NCBI GenBank assembly: GCA_964520655.1
Contig: CAZFNI010000003.1
Span: 124,001 to 188,000, forward strand
Length of the DNA stretch: 64,000 bases
From: JACQQW01 sp964520655
GTDB taxonomy: Bacteria > Omnitrophota > Gorgyraeia > Zapsychrales > Fredricksoniimonadaceae
Direction of reading: 5' to 3'
Below the pieces are notes generated by a model, which saw nothing but the letters and a program-made list of their open reading frames with translations, ran no database searches and had not been told where the DNA came from. A program made the position numbers and the translations under genes. Shown here piece by piece: positions 8,169 to 15,970 of this stretch (position 1 is the first letter of the stretch; every line of letters starts with the position of its first letter).

Positions 8169-9707
8169 ATGTCATATAAAGGAAAAGTTGTCTTAATACG
8201 TCCGGAGAACGTATATAACTATAACAATTATCCGCCGTTAGGTTTGATCACGGCGGGATCTGCACTAAAAGCCTGTGGATATGAAGTTGTCATTATCAAT
8301 TGTTTTATGGAAGAAGATGCATTAAAAACAATTTCAGAGGCCATTGAAGGCGCTGTATTTGCCGGTATCAGCATTTGGACGTCCGAAATTCCTGATGCTT
8401 ACCGAATTATTAAGCATATCAAGTCAACCTCGTCTGTACCGGTCGTAGTGGCGGGATGGCACTGCACCCTTTTTCCAGAACAAACAGCCGCAGTAACGGA
8501 AATTGATTATTTGATCGCCGGCGAGGGGGAAGAACATATCGTCACGTTGGCTGATATGTTAGTCGCTGGTCAGAAACCGCCGCGGATATTCATTCGTAAA
8601 ATGCTAGATATGGAAAAATTACCTGCTCCGGATTATTCATTGGATCATAATATTGAACGGTTTATCACCAGCTATCTGACCGATAAATTGTCGGAATACG
8701 TCAGACAACCGATGCGCTGGCTTCCGTATGAATCAAGCCGTGGCTGTCCTTCTCAATGTACATTTTGTATTAATGTGGTTGCAGATAACATGCGCTACCG
8801 TAAGAAGAGTGCGGATAAAGTCGTTGATGAGCTCGAGGAATTAGTCAAAAAGCATCAGTTGACGCATCTGAAAATCATTGATGATAATTTTTTTGTGGAT
8901 ATCAAACGGACCCGGGCTATTTGTGAAGGGATGATCAAAAAGGGATTAAACGTCACCTGGGATGGAGAGTGCCGATGTGATTACTTTAATGAACGCCATA
9001 TGAATGACGAGACGCTGGTGTTATTGAAAAAATCCGGCCTGATCCAGTTGACGTTAGGGATCGAATCAGGTTCCACGCATACATTGAAATTGATGAAAAA
9101 AGGCATTAAGCCAGAGCAGGCAAAGTTTGCGGTCAAGCAATGCGATCGTTATGGCATCATTCCACGCTCTTCGTTTATCATCGAGATTCCGGGGGAATCC
9201 ATCGAAGATATCAAGATGACGATCGGCTTCATTAATGAAATGCGAAAATATAAGCTGTTTACCTGCGGGGTAAATACGTTTAGGCCATATCCTAAGTGTG
9301 AATTGACAGAAGGGCTGATGAAACAAGGGGTGCTTAAGGAGCCCCAATCGTTCGTCGAATGGACAACGCGGTCGGTGATTGATTTGTATACGGCGGCGGA
9401 ATATGTTCGCCCATGGCAGGTTGATCCGGCATTCTCCGAGAGCGCGTCGTATTATTTGAATATGGAGTCAGCCATCCGTTTAGGTAATCACTTGATCGAT
9501 AATCCCATCGACCGTTTCAAGAATACCATGTTCATGACTATCGCTAAGGTGCGGAATCGTTTGATGTTCTATCATTTTCCTTTTGATAAGGAGATGTATA
9601 AGCGATTCTTTGTGAAATTCTATGAACAAAAGAAAGAGTTTGAAGCAAAGAATATTGTTCAGCCTCAAAGGAGCACGGAGAAGAAATATGCCCATATCGA
9701 CGTCTAA
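8169..9707 (+). CDS. Cobalamin-binding-domain radical SAM enzyme
   Basis: 512 residues from the ATG at 8169, preceded by AGGAGG at a good distance. Residues 1-140 form a B12-binding-type Rossmann domain (PPLGLITAGSALKACGYEV, then VVVAGWHCTLFPE) without the full DxHxxG histidine loop. The radical SAM 4Fe-4S motif CPSQCTFC has Cys 193, 197 and 200, followed by KIIDDNFF, WDGECRCD and LTLGIESGS. Family members methylate unactivated carbons or rearrange substrates. Placed between the Asn-synthase-like protein and SpsF-like enzyme, it may modify the same unusual sugar. The precise reaction is unknown. Confidence 0.88.
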   Translation: MSYKGKVVLIRPENVYNYNNYPPLGLITAGSALKACGYEVVIINCFMEEDALKTISEAIEGAVFAGISIWTSEIPDAYRIIKHIKSTSSVPVVVAGWHCTLFPEQTAAVTEIDYLIAGEGEEHIVTLADMLVAGQKPPRIFIRKMLDMEKLPAPDYSLDHNIERFITSYLTDKLSEYVRQPMRWLPYESSRGCPSQCTFCINVVADNMRYRKKSADKVVDELEELVKKHQLTHLKIIDDNFFVDIKRTRAICEGMIKKGLNVTWDGECRCDYFNERHMNDETLVLLKKSGLIQLTLGIESGSTHTLKLMKKGIKPEQAKFAVKQCDRYGIIPRSSFIIEIPGESIEDIKMTIGFINEMRKYKLFTCGVNTFRPYPKCELTEGLMKQGVLKEPQSFVEWTTRSVIDLYTAAEYVRPWQVDPAFSESASYYLNMESAIRLGNHLIDNPIDRFKNTMFMTIAKVRNRLMFYHFPFDKEMYKRFFVKFYEQKKEFEAKNIVQPQRSTEKKYAHIDV

Positions 9708-10587
9708 TAAGGCCGCAAAGATCATTGGTGTGATCACCGCCCGTATGGCATCAACACGTTTGCCGGGAAAAGTGTTGAAGCTCTTGGGCCCAAAATCGAT
9801 CTTCGAGCATCATGTCGAGCGGATGAAAAACGTACAGGGTCTTGATGGTGTTTTCCTGGCCACATCCAATGATCCTCAAAACAAGGCCTTGATTGAAGAG
9901 GCCAAACGTTTGGGATGCGGGTGGTATGTCGGGGCAGAACAGGATATCGTCGATCGGCATATTGGCTTGTGCCAGCAGGAAGGTGCCGACGCATTTATCC
10001 GGGTGACCTGCGATTCACCGATATTCGATATTGAAAGCACGGCACAAGCGGTGGCGGAATACCGCCGGGATCCGCAGGATTATATTTATGTTTCTAATAT
10101 GACAATGATCCAGGGGACGCTGACGGAACTTGTTTCATTGAAAGCCATGCGTGTTGTGCATGAACATTATCGGGGTGCAGCGATCACGGCGTACATTAAG
10201 GAAAATTTGTCTTTATTTAAAACAAAGGCTTTGATGATTGATCAGGATCTTTGTCGTCCAGAGTACAGGTTGACGATCGATGAAGCGGTCGATATAGAAA
10301 TGATAGGCAGGATCTATACGGCTTTGTATAAGGGCAAGCCTTTGTCATTGAAAGAAGTTTATACATGGCTGGATGATAATCCCAAGATCGCACGGTTAAA
10401 TATGAATGTTGGCATCAAAGGGTGTGAGCAGCAGAGTGCCGATTTGATCAGTCAAACGCTGTATTATGTAGTGCCTTCAGGCAAGAAATTTGTCATTCTA
10501 GACGAACATAAGAGGCTTGTGGATACCAGTGAGTTTCTTAAGAGATTCAAGAATATGTTCCCGCAGGCGATGGAAGAAACAGTATAA
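9688..10587 (+). CDS. Cytidylyltransferase, SpsF/NeuA-like
   Basis: The frame extends up to 9622, but the ATG at 9688 has GGAG 8 bases upstream and gives a normal start just before the family motif, so about 299 residues. IIGVITARMASTRLPGKVLKLLG is the nucleotide-binding loop of CMP-sugar synthetases (residues ~11-33), followed by FLATSNDPQN, DIVDRH and RVTCDSPIFD with metal-binding Asp. It resembles spore-coat protein SpsF and CMP-sialate synthetases. It probably makes the CMP-activated form of the sugar built by the neighbouring NeuB-like synthase. It overlaps the preceding gene by 20 bases. Confidence 0.85.
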   Translation: MPISTSNKAAKIIGVITARMASTRLPGKVLKLLGPKSIFEHHVERMKNVQGLDGVFLATSNDPQNKALIEEAKRLGCGWYVGAEQDIVDRHIGLCQQEGADAFIRVTCDSPIFDIESTAQAVAEYRRDPQDYIYVSNMTMIQGTLTELVSLKAMRVVHEHYRGAAITAYIKENLSLFKTKALMIDQDLCRPEYRLTIDEAVDIEMIGRIYTALYKGKPLSLKEVYTWLDDNPKIARLNMNVGIKGCEQQSADLISQTLYYVVPSGKKFVILDEHKRLVDTSEFLKRFKNMFPQAMEETV

Positions 10588-10606
10588 GAGCAAAGGGGAG
10601 GTTTTG

Positions 10607-11635
10607 ATGTTAAATGGAAAAGTTATTCTGATCACGGGAGGAACCGGGTCTTTGGGCAAGATGCTCGTTAAGACCATTATTGCGAAATATGTTCCGGAGA
10701 AATTGATCATTTTCAGCCGAGATGAGCTGAAGCAGTTTGAAATGCAGCAACAGTGGAGTTCAGAAAAATATCCTTTTATGAGATATTTTTTAGGCGATGT
10801 AAGGGATTATAGCCGTTTGTTGCATGCGTTTAATGGAGTGGATTATGTTATCCATGCGGCAGCATTAAAGCAGATCCCGGCGGCAGAGTATAATCCGTAT
10901 GAATGTATAAAAACGAATATTTTTGGGGCGGTCAATGTAACAGAAGCCGCGATCGAGAAAAATGTGAAGACTGTGGTGGCGCTATCGACAGATAAAGCCG
11001 TTAATCCTATCAATTTGTATGGGGCTACGAAATTATGCTCTGATAAATTGTTTGTGGCGGCACATGTCTATAGCGGTCAACATAATACCAAGTTTTCTGT
11101 AGTGCGTTATGGGAATGTCTTGGGGAGCCGGGGCTCTGTTATACCTTTTTTCAAAGATAAAGCCAAGGAGGGGAAGCTTCCAATTACTGATCCACGCATG
11201 ACGCGTTTCTGGATAACCATTGGCCGTGCCGTTGAATTTGTTCTTGCCTCTTTAGAAAAAACTAAAGGAGGTGAGATTTTTGTTCCACGTATTCCTTCAA
11301 TGAAGATCACGGATTTAGCTGAAGCGGTGGCCCCTAAAGTGCCGCATAAGATCGTTGGTATTCGTCCGGGCGAGAAAATTCATGAGACTTTAATCAGTGA
11401 GGATGAAGCCCGTAACATTGTTCAATTCAAAGAGACGTTCATCGTCCAAACCAATGATGCGGCTCGGGAAAGACTGGTAAAGGCTGGTGGGAAATTATGT
11501 GGCGATAATTTTCGATATGATTCTGGCAATAATCCAGATTGGCTGGGGGTGGATCAATTGAGAAATATGATAAAGGATCTAGGGGATGAAGAAGTTGTGG
11601 AAGAAAAACCTTGGAACATGAGCGACATTCCCTAA
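10607..11635 (+). CDS. PseB-like NDP-sugar 4,6-dehydratase, inverting type
   Basis: 342 residues from the ATG at 10607 with GGGGAGG six bases upstream; the frame reaches back to 10517 but that part overlaps the neighbour. Short-chain dehydrogenase features: TGGTGSLG (~10-17), FSRDELKQFE (~36-45) typical of the PseB/FlaA1/CapE group, catalytic STDK (127-130) and YGATK (138-142). PseB converts UDP-GlcNAc to the 4-keto-6-deoxy product that begins pseudaminic-type sugars. With the aminotransferase, GNATs and NeuB-like synthase here, a nonulosonate pathway is the best fit. Confidence 0.87.
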   Translation: MLNGKVILITGGTGSLGKMLVKTIIAKYVPEKLIIFSRDELKQFEMQQQWSSEKYPFMRYFLGDVRDYSRLLHAFNGVDYVIHAAALKQIPAAEYNPYECIKTNIFGAVNVTEAAIEKNVKTVVALSTDKAVNPINLYGATKLCSDKLFVAAHVYSGQHNTKFSVVRYGNVLGSRGSVIPFFKDKAKEGKLPITDPRMTRFWITIGRAVEFVLASLEKTKGGEIFVPRIPSMKITDLAEAVAPKVPHKIVGIRPGEKIHETLISEDEARNIVQFKETFIVQTNDAARERLVKAGGKLCGDNFRYDSGNNPDWLGVDQLRNMIKDLGDEEVVEEKPWNMSDIP

Positions 11636-12561
11636 TGAATCCCGACAAGAAAAAATTATTACTTACAGGTGCCAGCGGGCTCTTGGGAAGTAATTTGATC
11701 TATTTTTTAAGGGATCGATATGATATTACAGCCATAAGTTATAGTCGTCCCATTCAGGCCCAAGGGATATGCTGCCATCAGCTTGATTTACGTAATTTGA
11801 AAGCGGCAGAGGATATTATTCGTCGTGTGGATCCGGATGTTGTGATTCACGCAGCGGCCATGGCCAATGTTGATGTGTGTCAGCGGCATCCCCAAGAGGC
11901 ACACGATGCCAATGTCGTATCCACGATCAATGTGATGGCGGCATTGCAAGATTCCAAAGCGAGAGTTGTTTATATCTCTACTGATCTGGTTTATGATGGA
12001 TCGAAGGGGAATTATAATGAAGAGGACAGCACGCATCCTATCAATATTTATGCCTCTACCAAAGAAGAGGCGGAAAGATTTGTGGCGAAACATAAGGATG
12101 CATTGATCGTGCGCACTAATTTTTATGGTTTTAACACTATAGAAAAAAGAAGCTTGGCTGAGTGGGGGATTGAACAGCTCAAGAGTGGTCAGAACATTGA
12201 TGGTTTTAATGATGTGTGTTTTTCTTCCATTTATTCTGGAGATCTTGCGGATATCCTCGATCAGATGTTGATCCAGAAATTGAACGGCATCTATAATCTT
12301 GGCTGTCAGACGTCGATGACAAAATATGCTTTTTTGGTGATGTTGGCGCAATTGATGGGTTTGGATGATAATCTTATTCGTCCTGCGTCGGTGGAAGCAA
12401 AGACCTTTCCGGCAAAGAGAGCAAAAGATTTATCGCTGGATATGGGGAAATTGATGAAGGACCTTCGGTATCCGATACCAACGATGAGTCAAAGTTTGGA
12501 ACGTTTTGTGAATGATTATCGAAGCCCTCAGCGTAACAGCATGATCAATGCTGTTGTTTAA
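11635..12561 (+). CDS. RmlD-like NAD(P)-dependent sugar reductase
   Basis: 308 residues from the ATG at 11635, overlapping the previous stop as TAATG. Rossmann TGASGLLGSNL is at ~9-19, then VVIHAAAMANVDVCQRHP, STDLVYDGS and IYASTKEEAE (YxxxK), a pattern of dTDP-4-dehydrorhamnose reductases. There is no complete dTDP-rhamnose set beside it, so it more likely reduces a 4-keto sugar from the adjacent PseB-like dehydratase. The product sugar is not certain. The operon continues after a 75-base gap, the widest inside this cluster. Confidence 0.82.
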   Translation: MNPDKKKLLLTGASGLLGSNLIYFLRDRYDITAISYSRPIQAQGICCHQLDLRNLKAAEDIIRRVDPDVVIHAAAMANVDVCQRHPQEAHDANVVSTINVMAALQDSKARVVYISTDLVYDGSKGNYNEEDSTHPINIYASTKEEAERFVAKHKDALIVRTNFYGFNTIEKRSLAEWGIEQLKSGQNIDGFNDVCFSSIYSGDLADILDQMLIQKLNGIYNLGCQTSMTKYAFLVMLAQLMGLDDNLIRPASVEAKTFPAKRAKDLSLDMGKLMKDLRYPIPTMSQSLERFVNDYRSPQRNSMINAVV

Positions 12562-12636
12562 GCGGTGATCTAGGAGTATTTGATTGTCCAATAAAGAATA
12601 GGAACTGTTCGTTTCTGTAATCATGATAGGAGAAGT

Positions 12637-13788
12637 ATGGGAAAGAATATTAAGGAATTACAGTGGCAAAGAATAGTCCCCGTTGATGCGTTTGGGGCAG
12701 GTGAAGATCAAGAAATTTGGCAGTTATTGTCAGGCAATGGGAGGTTATCAAGGTCGTACAATGTTAGAGTTACGACGGGAAAACCGGTTGACCTTTTGTC
12801 TTTTAAACCATCAACCGCGAAGGTTTTTATGGCGGCGGTGGCCAAAATACGAGCGGGCAGAGAAAAGCTTTTTCAAAAGATCAAGGATAATGTGACGGCG
12901 TGCCCGGTTTGTCAGTCGCCCACAAAGACGGCTATTTTTCGGTTGAATATTTATGGGGGGCGCTATTATCAATGCCGTCATTGCAGGCATTGTTTTGTGA
13001 TGAATCGTCCCTCGAAACAAGAAGTTGAATATTTTTATGCCAATGATGCCGCGTATCATACCACTTATACAGATAAATCCATTTTAGAACAGCGTATTAA
13101 ACAGATCGCTATTCCTAAAGCTCAATGGGTCATCGATCAATACAAAAAAGTCTACGGTAGAGCGCCCCGTTCAATTTTAGATATAGGAGCCGGTGCGGGA
13201 CACTTCGTTCATGCGTGCAGGACGCTGGGCCTTAAATCCGAGGGAGTCGAGGTTAGTCATGCCAGCCGAAACTTCTGTCGTGAGCAGTTTGGGTTTGAGT
13301 TGGATGGATGTGATATTACCAAAGACTGGGAAAAGTATCGAGGTTATGATGTGATCACTTTCTGGGGGGTTATTGAACATGTGACAGTACCAGGCGATCT
13401 GATGAGCGCAGCATATAACATTCTTAAGAACAATAAGGGGTTGGTGGTATGTGAGATCCCTCATTGGAACTGTATGAGCACAGTATTGCAGACAGCTTTC
13501 CCTCAAGAGGTGAACAGGCATTTAGAACCAATGGGACATATCAATTGTTTTACCGAGACCTCGGCGATCACGGTCTATGAACAGAATGGTTTTGCACCGG
13601 TTGCAGCGTGGTATTATGGGATGGATGTCTATGAGTTGATCACACATTTATTGCATCAAACAAAAGATGATCGGCTGGCCGCTCTCATTGCCGGGTTTTT
13701 GAATGAGGCACAATATATCTTTGACCGGGGTCGTTTGAGCGATACTCTGATCATGGCGGGGGTACCATTAAAGAGACCAGTAAAGTAA
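12637..13788 (+). CDS. Zinc-ribbon class I SAM methyltransferase
   Basis: 383 residues with GGAG seven bases before the ATG. A treble-clef-like zinc ribbon is visible: CPVC at ~88-91 and CRHCRHC ~20 residues later. It is followed by the SAM-binding motif LDIGAGAGHFV (~178-188), GVEVS, and FWGVIEHV. This layout is found in C-methyltransferases and related enzymes acting on NDP-sugars. It could methylate the unusual sugar made by this module. A second zinc-ribbon methyltransferase at 26699 has a degenerate SAM site. Confidence 0.82.
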   Translation: MGKNIKELQWQRIVPVDAFGAGEDQEIWQLLSGNGRLSRSYNVRVTTGKPVDLLSFKPSTAKVFMAAVAKIRAGREKLFQKIKDNVTACPVCQSPTKTAIFRLNIYGGRYYQCRHCRHCFVMNRPSKQEVEYFYANDAAYHTTYTDKSILEQRIKQIAIPKAQWVIDQYKKVYGRAPRSILDIGAGAGHFVHACRTLGLKSEGVEVSHASRNFCREQFGFELDGCDITKDWEKYRGYDVITFWGVIEHVTVPGDLMSAAYNILKNNKGLVVCEIPHWNCMSTVLQTAFPQEVNRHLEPMGHINCFTETSAITVYEQNGFAPVAAWYYGMDVYELITHLLHQTKDDRLAALIAGFLNEAQYIFDRGRLSDTLIMAGVPLKRPVK

Positions 13789-13799
13789 AGGGCAAGGAT

Positions 13800-14864
13800 A
13801 TGGACATTGTTTTGGGAAAATATCGTATCGGATTACAACATCCGCCGTACTTTATCGCAGACATCGCCGCTAATCATGACGGGGATATTAACAGGGCCTT
13901 AAAATTGATTGATTTGGCCAAAGCGGCGGGCGCTCATGCCGCGAAGTTTCAAAATTTCCAGGCTCCCAAGATCGTCAGTCGTGTGGGGTTTGAGGCTTTA
14001 GGCGGCCAGTTCAGTCATCAAGCTTCATGGAAAAAAAGTGTTTTTGAGGTTTACAAGGATGCCAGCATTTCATTTGATTGGACAGCTCGGTTAAAAGAAC
14101 ACTGCGATGCGGTGGGCATAGAATACATGTCCTCGCCTTACGATATGGAATCCGTGGACCATGTTGATCCGTACTTAAGGGCGTATAAAATTGGTTCAGG
14201 TGATATCACTTGGCATGAGATCATTGCCTATATGGCCAAGAAGGGTAAGCCGATTATTATTGCTTCGGGAGCAGCCACCTTAGATGAGGTGGATGCGGCC
14301 ATGGCGGTGCTCCGTCAGGTCACCAAACAGATTGTGCTGCTGCAGTGCAATACAAATTATACCGCCTCACCAGAGAATTTTAAACACATCAATCTTAATG
14401 TATTAAGAACATACGCCCAGCGTTACGGTGATGGTGTTATTTTAGGCCTTTCGGATCATACACATGGACCAGCGACTGTTATCGCATCAATCGCTTTAGG
14501 GGCGCGTGTTTTCGAAAAACATTTCACCGATGATCGAGGGAGGGAGGGTCCCGACCATCGTTTTTCTGTGATTCCTTCCGAATGGCGCGACATGGTTGAT
14601 CGTGCGAACGAGGCTTTTCATGCTTTAGGAGACGGTTTGAAGAAAATTGAACCCAATGAAGAGCAGACATGTGTTTTGCAGAAACGTGCGTTGCGTTATA
14701 CGCAGCCGTTGAAAGCAGGGACAATACTGTTAAGAGAACATTTATTTCCGTTACGTCCTATCCCTCCGGGGGCATTGGCTCCGTATGAGATCGAATCTGT
14801 TTTGGGCAAGAGGCTCAAGAGGGATGTTGGTGAACAGGATTGCGTCATGAAAGGAGATGTTTGA
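13800..14864 (+). CDS. NeuB/PseI-like sialic-acid-type synthase with SAF domain
   Basis: 354 residues. An aldolase TIM barrel opens with FIADIAANHDGDINRALKLI and AAKFQNFQAPKIVS, then YMSSPYD, KIGSGDI, and LSDHTHG. The C-terminal ~60 residues (RALRYTQPLKAGTILLREHL, IPPGALAP) form the antifreeze-like SAF domain. NeuB enzymes condense phosphoenolpyruvate with an amino-sugar to make a nine-carbon keto acid. This is the main anchor for reading 3963-15944 as a nonulosonic-acid module. Which acid is made cannot be decided. It overlaps the next gene by one base. Confidence 0.9.
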   Translation: MDIVLGKYRIGLQHPPYFIADIAANHDGDINRALKLIDLAKAAGAHAAKFQNFQAPKIVSRVGFEALGGQFSHQASWKKSVFEVYKDASISFDWTARLKEHCDAVGIEYMSSPYDMESVDHVDPYLRAYKIGSGDITWHEIIAYMAKKGKPIIIASGAATLDEVDAAMAVLRQVTKQIVLLQCNTNYTASPENFKHINLNVLRTYAQRYGDGVILGLSDHTHGPATVIASIALGARVFEKHFTDDRGREGPDHRFSVIPSEWRDMVDRANEAFHALGDGLKKIEPNEEQTCVLQKRALRYTQPLKAGTILLREHLFPLRPIPPGALAPYEIESVLGKRLKRDVGEQDCVMKGDV

Positions 14865-15409
14865 TGTTAAAAGGAAAGAAAATTTTTTTGACCGCTGTTG
14901 AGCGCAGTGATCTAAAACAGTTGAAGGATTGGCGCAATAATGAGCATTTTCGTAAGCATTTTAGAGAATATCGAGAGCTTAACGATGATATGCAGGAACA
15001 ATGGTTTAATAAAGCTGTTCTTAATGATCCGACGACTGTGATGTTTGCGATCCGGAGGTGTTCCGATGATAGATTATTGGGGTGTTGTGGACTTGTGTAT
15101 ACCCATTGGGTTTATCGTCATGCTGATCTATCTCTTTATATTGGAGATGAAGATGCCTACATTGATCAAAAAGGATACGCTCAGGAAACGTGTCAGTTGT
15201 TATTGTCTTATGCGTTTGATAATTTAGGTCTGAATAAGGTTTGGACGGAGATTTATGTCTTTGATAAGGCTAAGAAGGATTTGTACGAGAAAGCGGGTTT
15301 CTCTGTTGACGGCATACTGCGTGAAAATTATTTCTATAATGGACGTTATTGGGATTCATACATCCTTTCTTATTTAGCCCGTGAGTGGAGGGCCAAAGTT
15401 CATGGATAA
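14864..15409 (+). CDS. GNAT-family N-acetyltransferase
   Basis: 181 residues from the ATG at 14864 (TGATG overlap with NeuB-like gene; AAGGAG upstream). MLKGKKIFLTAVERSDLKQLKDWRN is the usual RimJ/RimL-type opening. The acetyl-CoA loop is near IDQKGYAQETCQLLLSYAF, with YEKAGFSVDGILRE at the end. In pseudaminic-type pathways an enzyme of this sort (PseH) acetylates a 4-amino sugar. The next gene is a paralog, so two amino groups may be acylated. Confidence 0.85.
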   Translation: MLKGKKIFLTAVERSDLKQLKDWRNNEHFRKHFREYRELNDDMQEQWFNKAVLNDPTTVMFAIRRCSDDRLLGCCGLVYTHWVYRHADLSLYIGDEDAYIDQKGYAQETCQLLLSYAFDNLGLNKVWTEIYVFDKAKKDLYEKAGFSVDGILRENYFYNGRYWDSYILSYLAREWRAKVHG

Positions 15410-15944
15410 TCCTGTCTTTTTGAAAGGCGAAAAGATAGCATTGCGTCCCTTGGAAAAGGGGGATCTCAACAACACATATTTAGGGTGGTTGAATGATCCA
15501 GAGACGAGTTCTTATTTGATCAGTACAGTTTTCCCTTCAAATATGGATCAATTAGAGAAGTTTTTTGCAGCTGTGTCCACATCCCGCAATGATGTGATGT
15601 TCGCCATCGTGCGCCTGGATACTGGAGATCATATAGGAAATATTAAATTGGGAAATATTAATTGGGTTCATCGTTTTGCAGACCTCGGCATTCTCATCGG
15701 TGATAAGAAAAGTTGGGGTAAGGGTTTTGGCCAGGAAGCATGCCGGCTACTGGTGGATTATGCGTTTCACCGATTGAATTTGCATAAAGTCACGCTTTCG
15801 GTATATGCGGAACATATGTCCGCCATCAAGGCTTATGAAAAGGTTGGCTTTGTTCTTGAAGGCAGACTTAAACAAATGCTCTATCACAATGGTCATTATC
15901 AAGATCAATTGATCATGGCTGTTACCCGTCCAGATAATCATTAG
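15402..15944 (+). CDS. GNAT-family N-acetyltransferase, tandem paralog
   Basis: 180 residues from the ATG at 15402, overlapping the previous stop; GGAGGG ten bases upstream supports it over the GTG at 15381. The motif order is the same as its neighbour: FLKGEKIALRPLEKGD, then GKGFGQEACRLLVDYAF (CoA loop), and YEKVGFVLEGRLKQM. It probably acylates a second position of the same amino sugar. Substrate assignment is inference from the NeuB context. Confidence 0.85.
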   Translation: MDNPVFLKGEKIALRPLEKGDLNNTYLGWLNDPETSSYLISTVFPSNMDQLEKFFAAVSTSRNDVMFAIVRLDTGDHIGNIKLGNINWVHRFADLGILIGDKKSWGKGFGQEACRLLVDYAFHRLNLHKVTLSVYAEHMSAIKAYEKVGFVLEGRLKQMLYHNGHYQDQLIMAVTRPDNH

Positions 15945-15970
15945 TAGAAAAAGTTATAGGATTTCTTGGG

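Noticed and set aside
12562..12636. Internal promoter in the 75-base gap
   Set aside because: Only weak partial matches to -35 and -10 boxes are present; the ribosome site before 12637 is all that can be supported.
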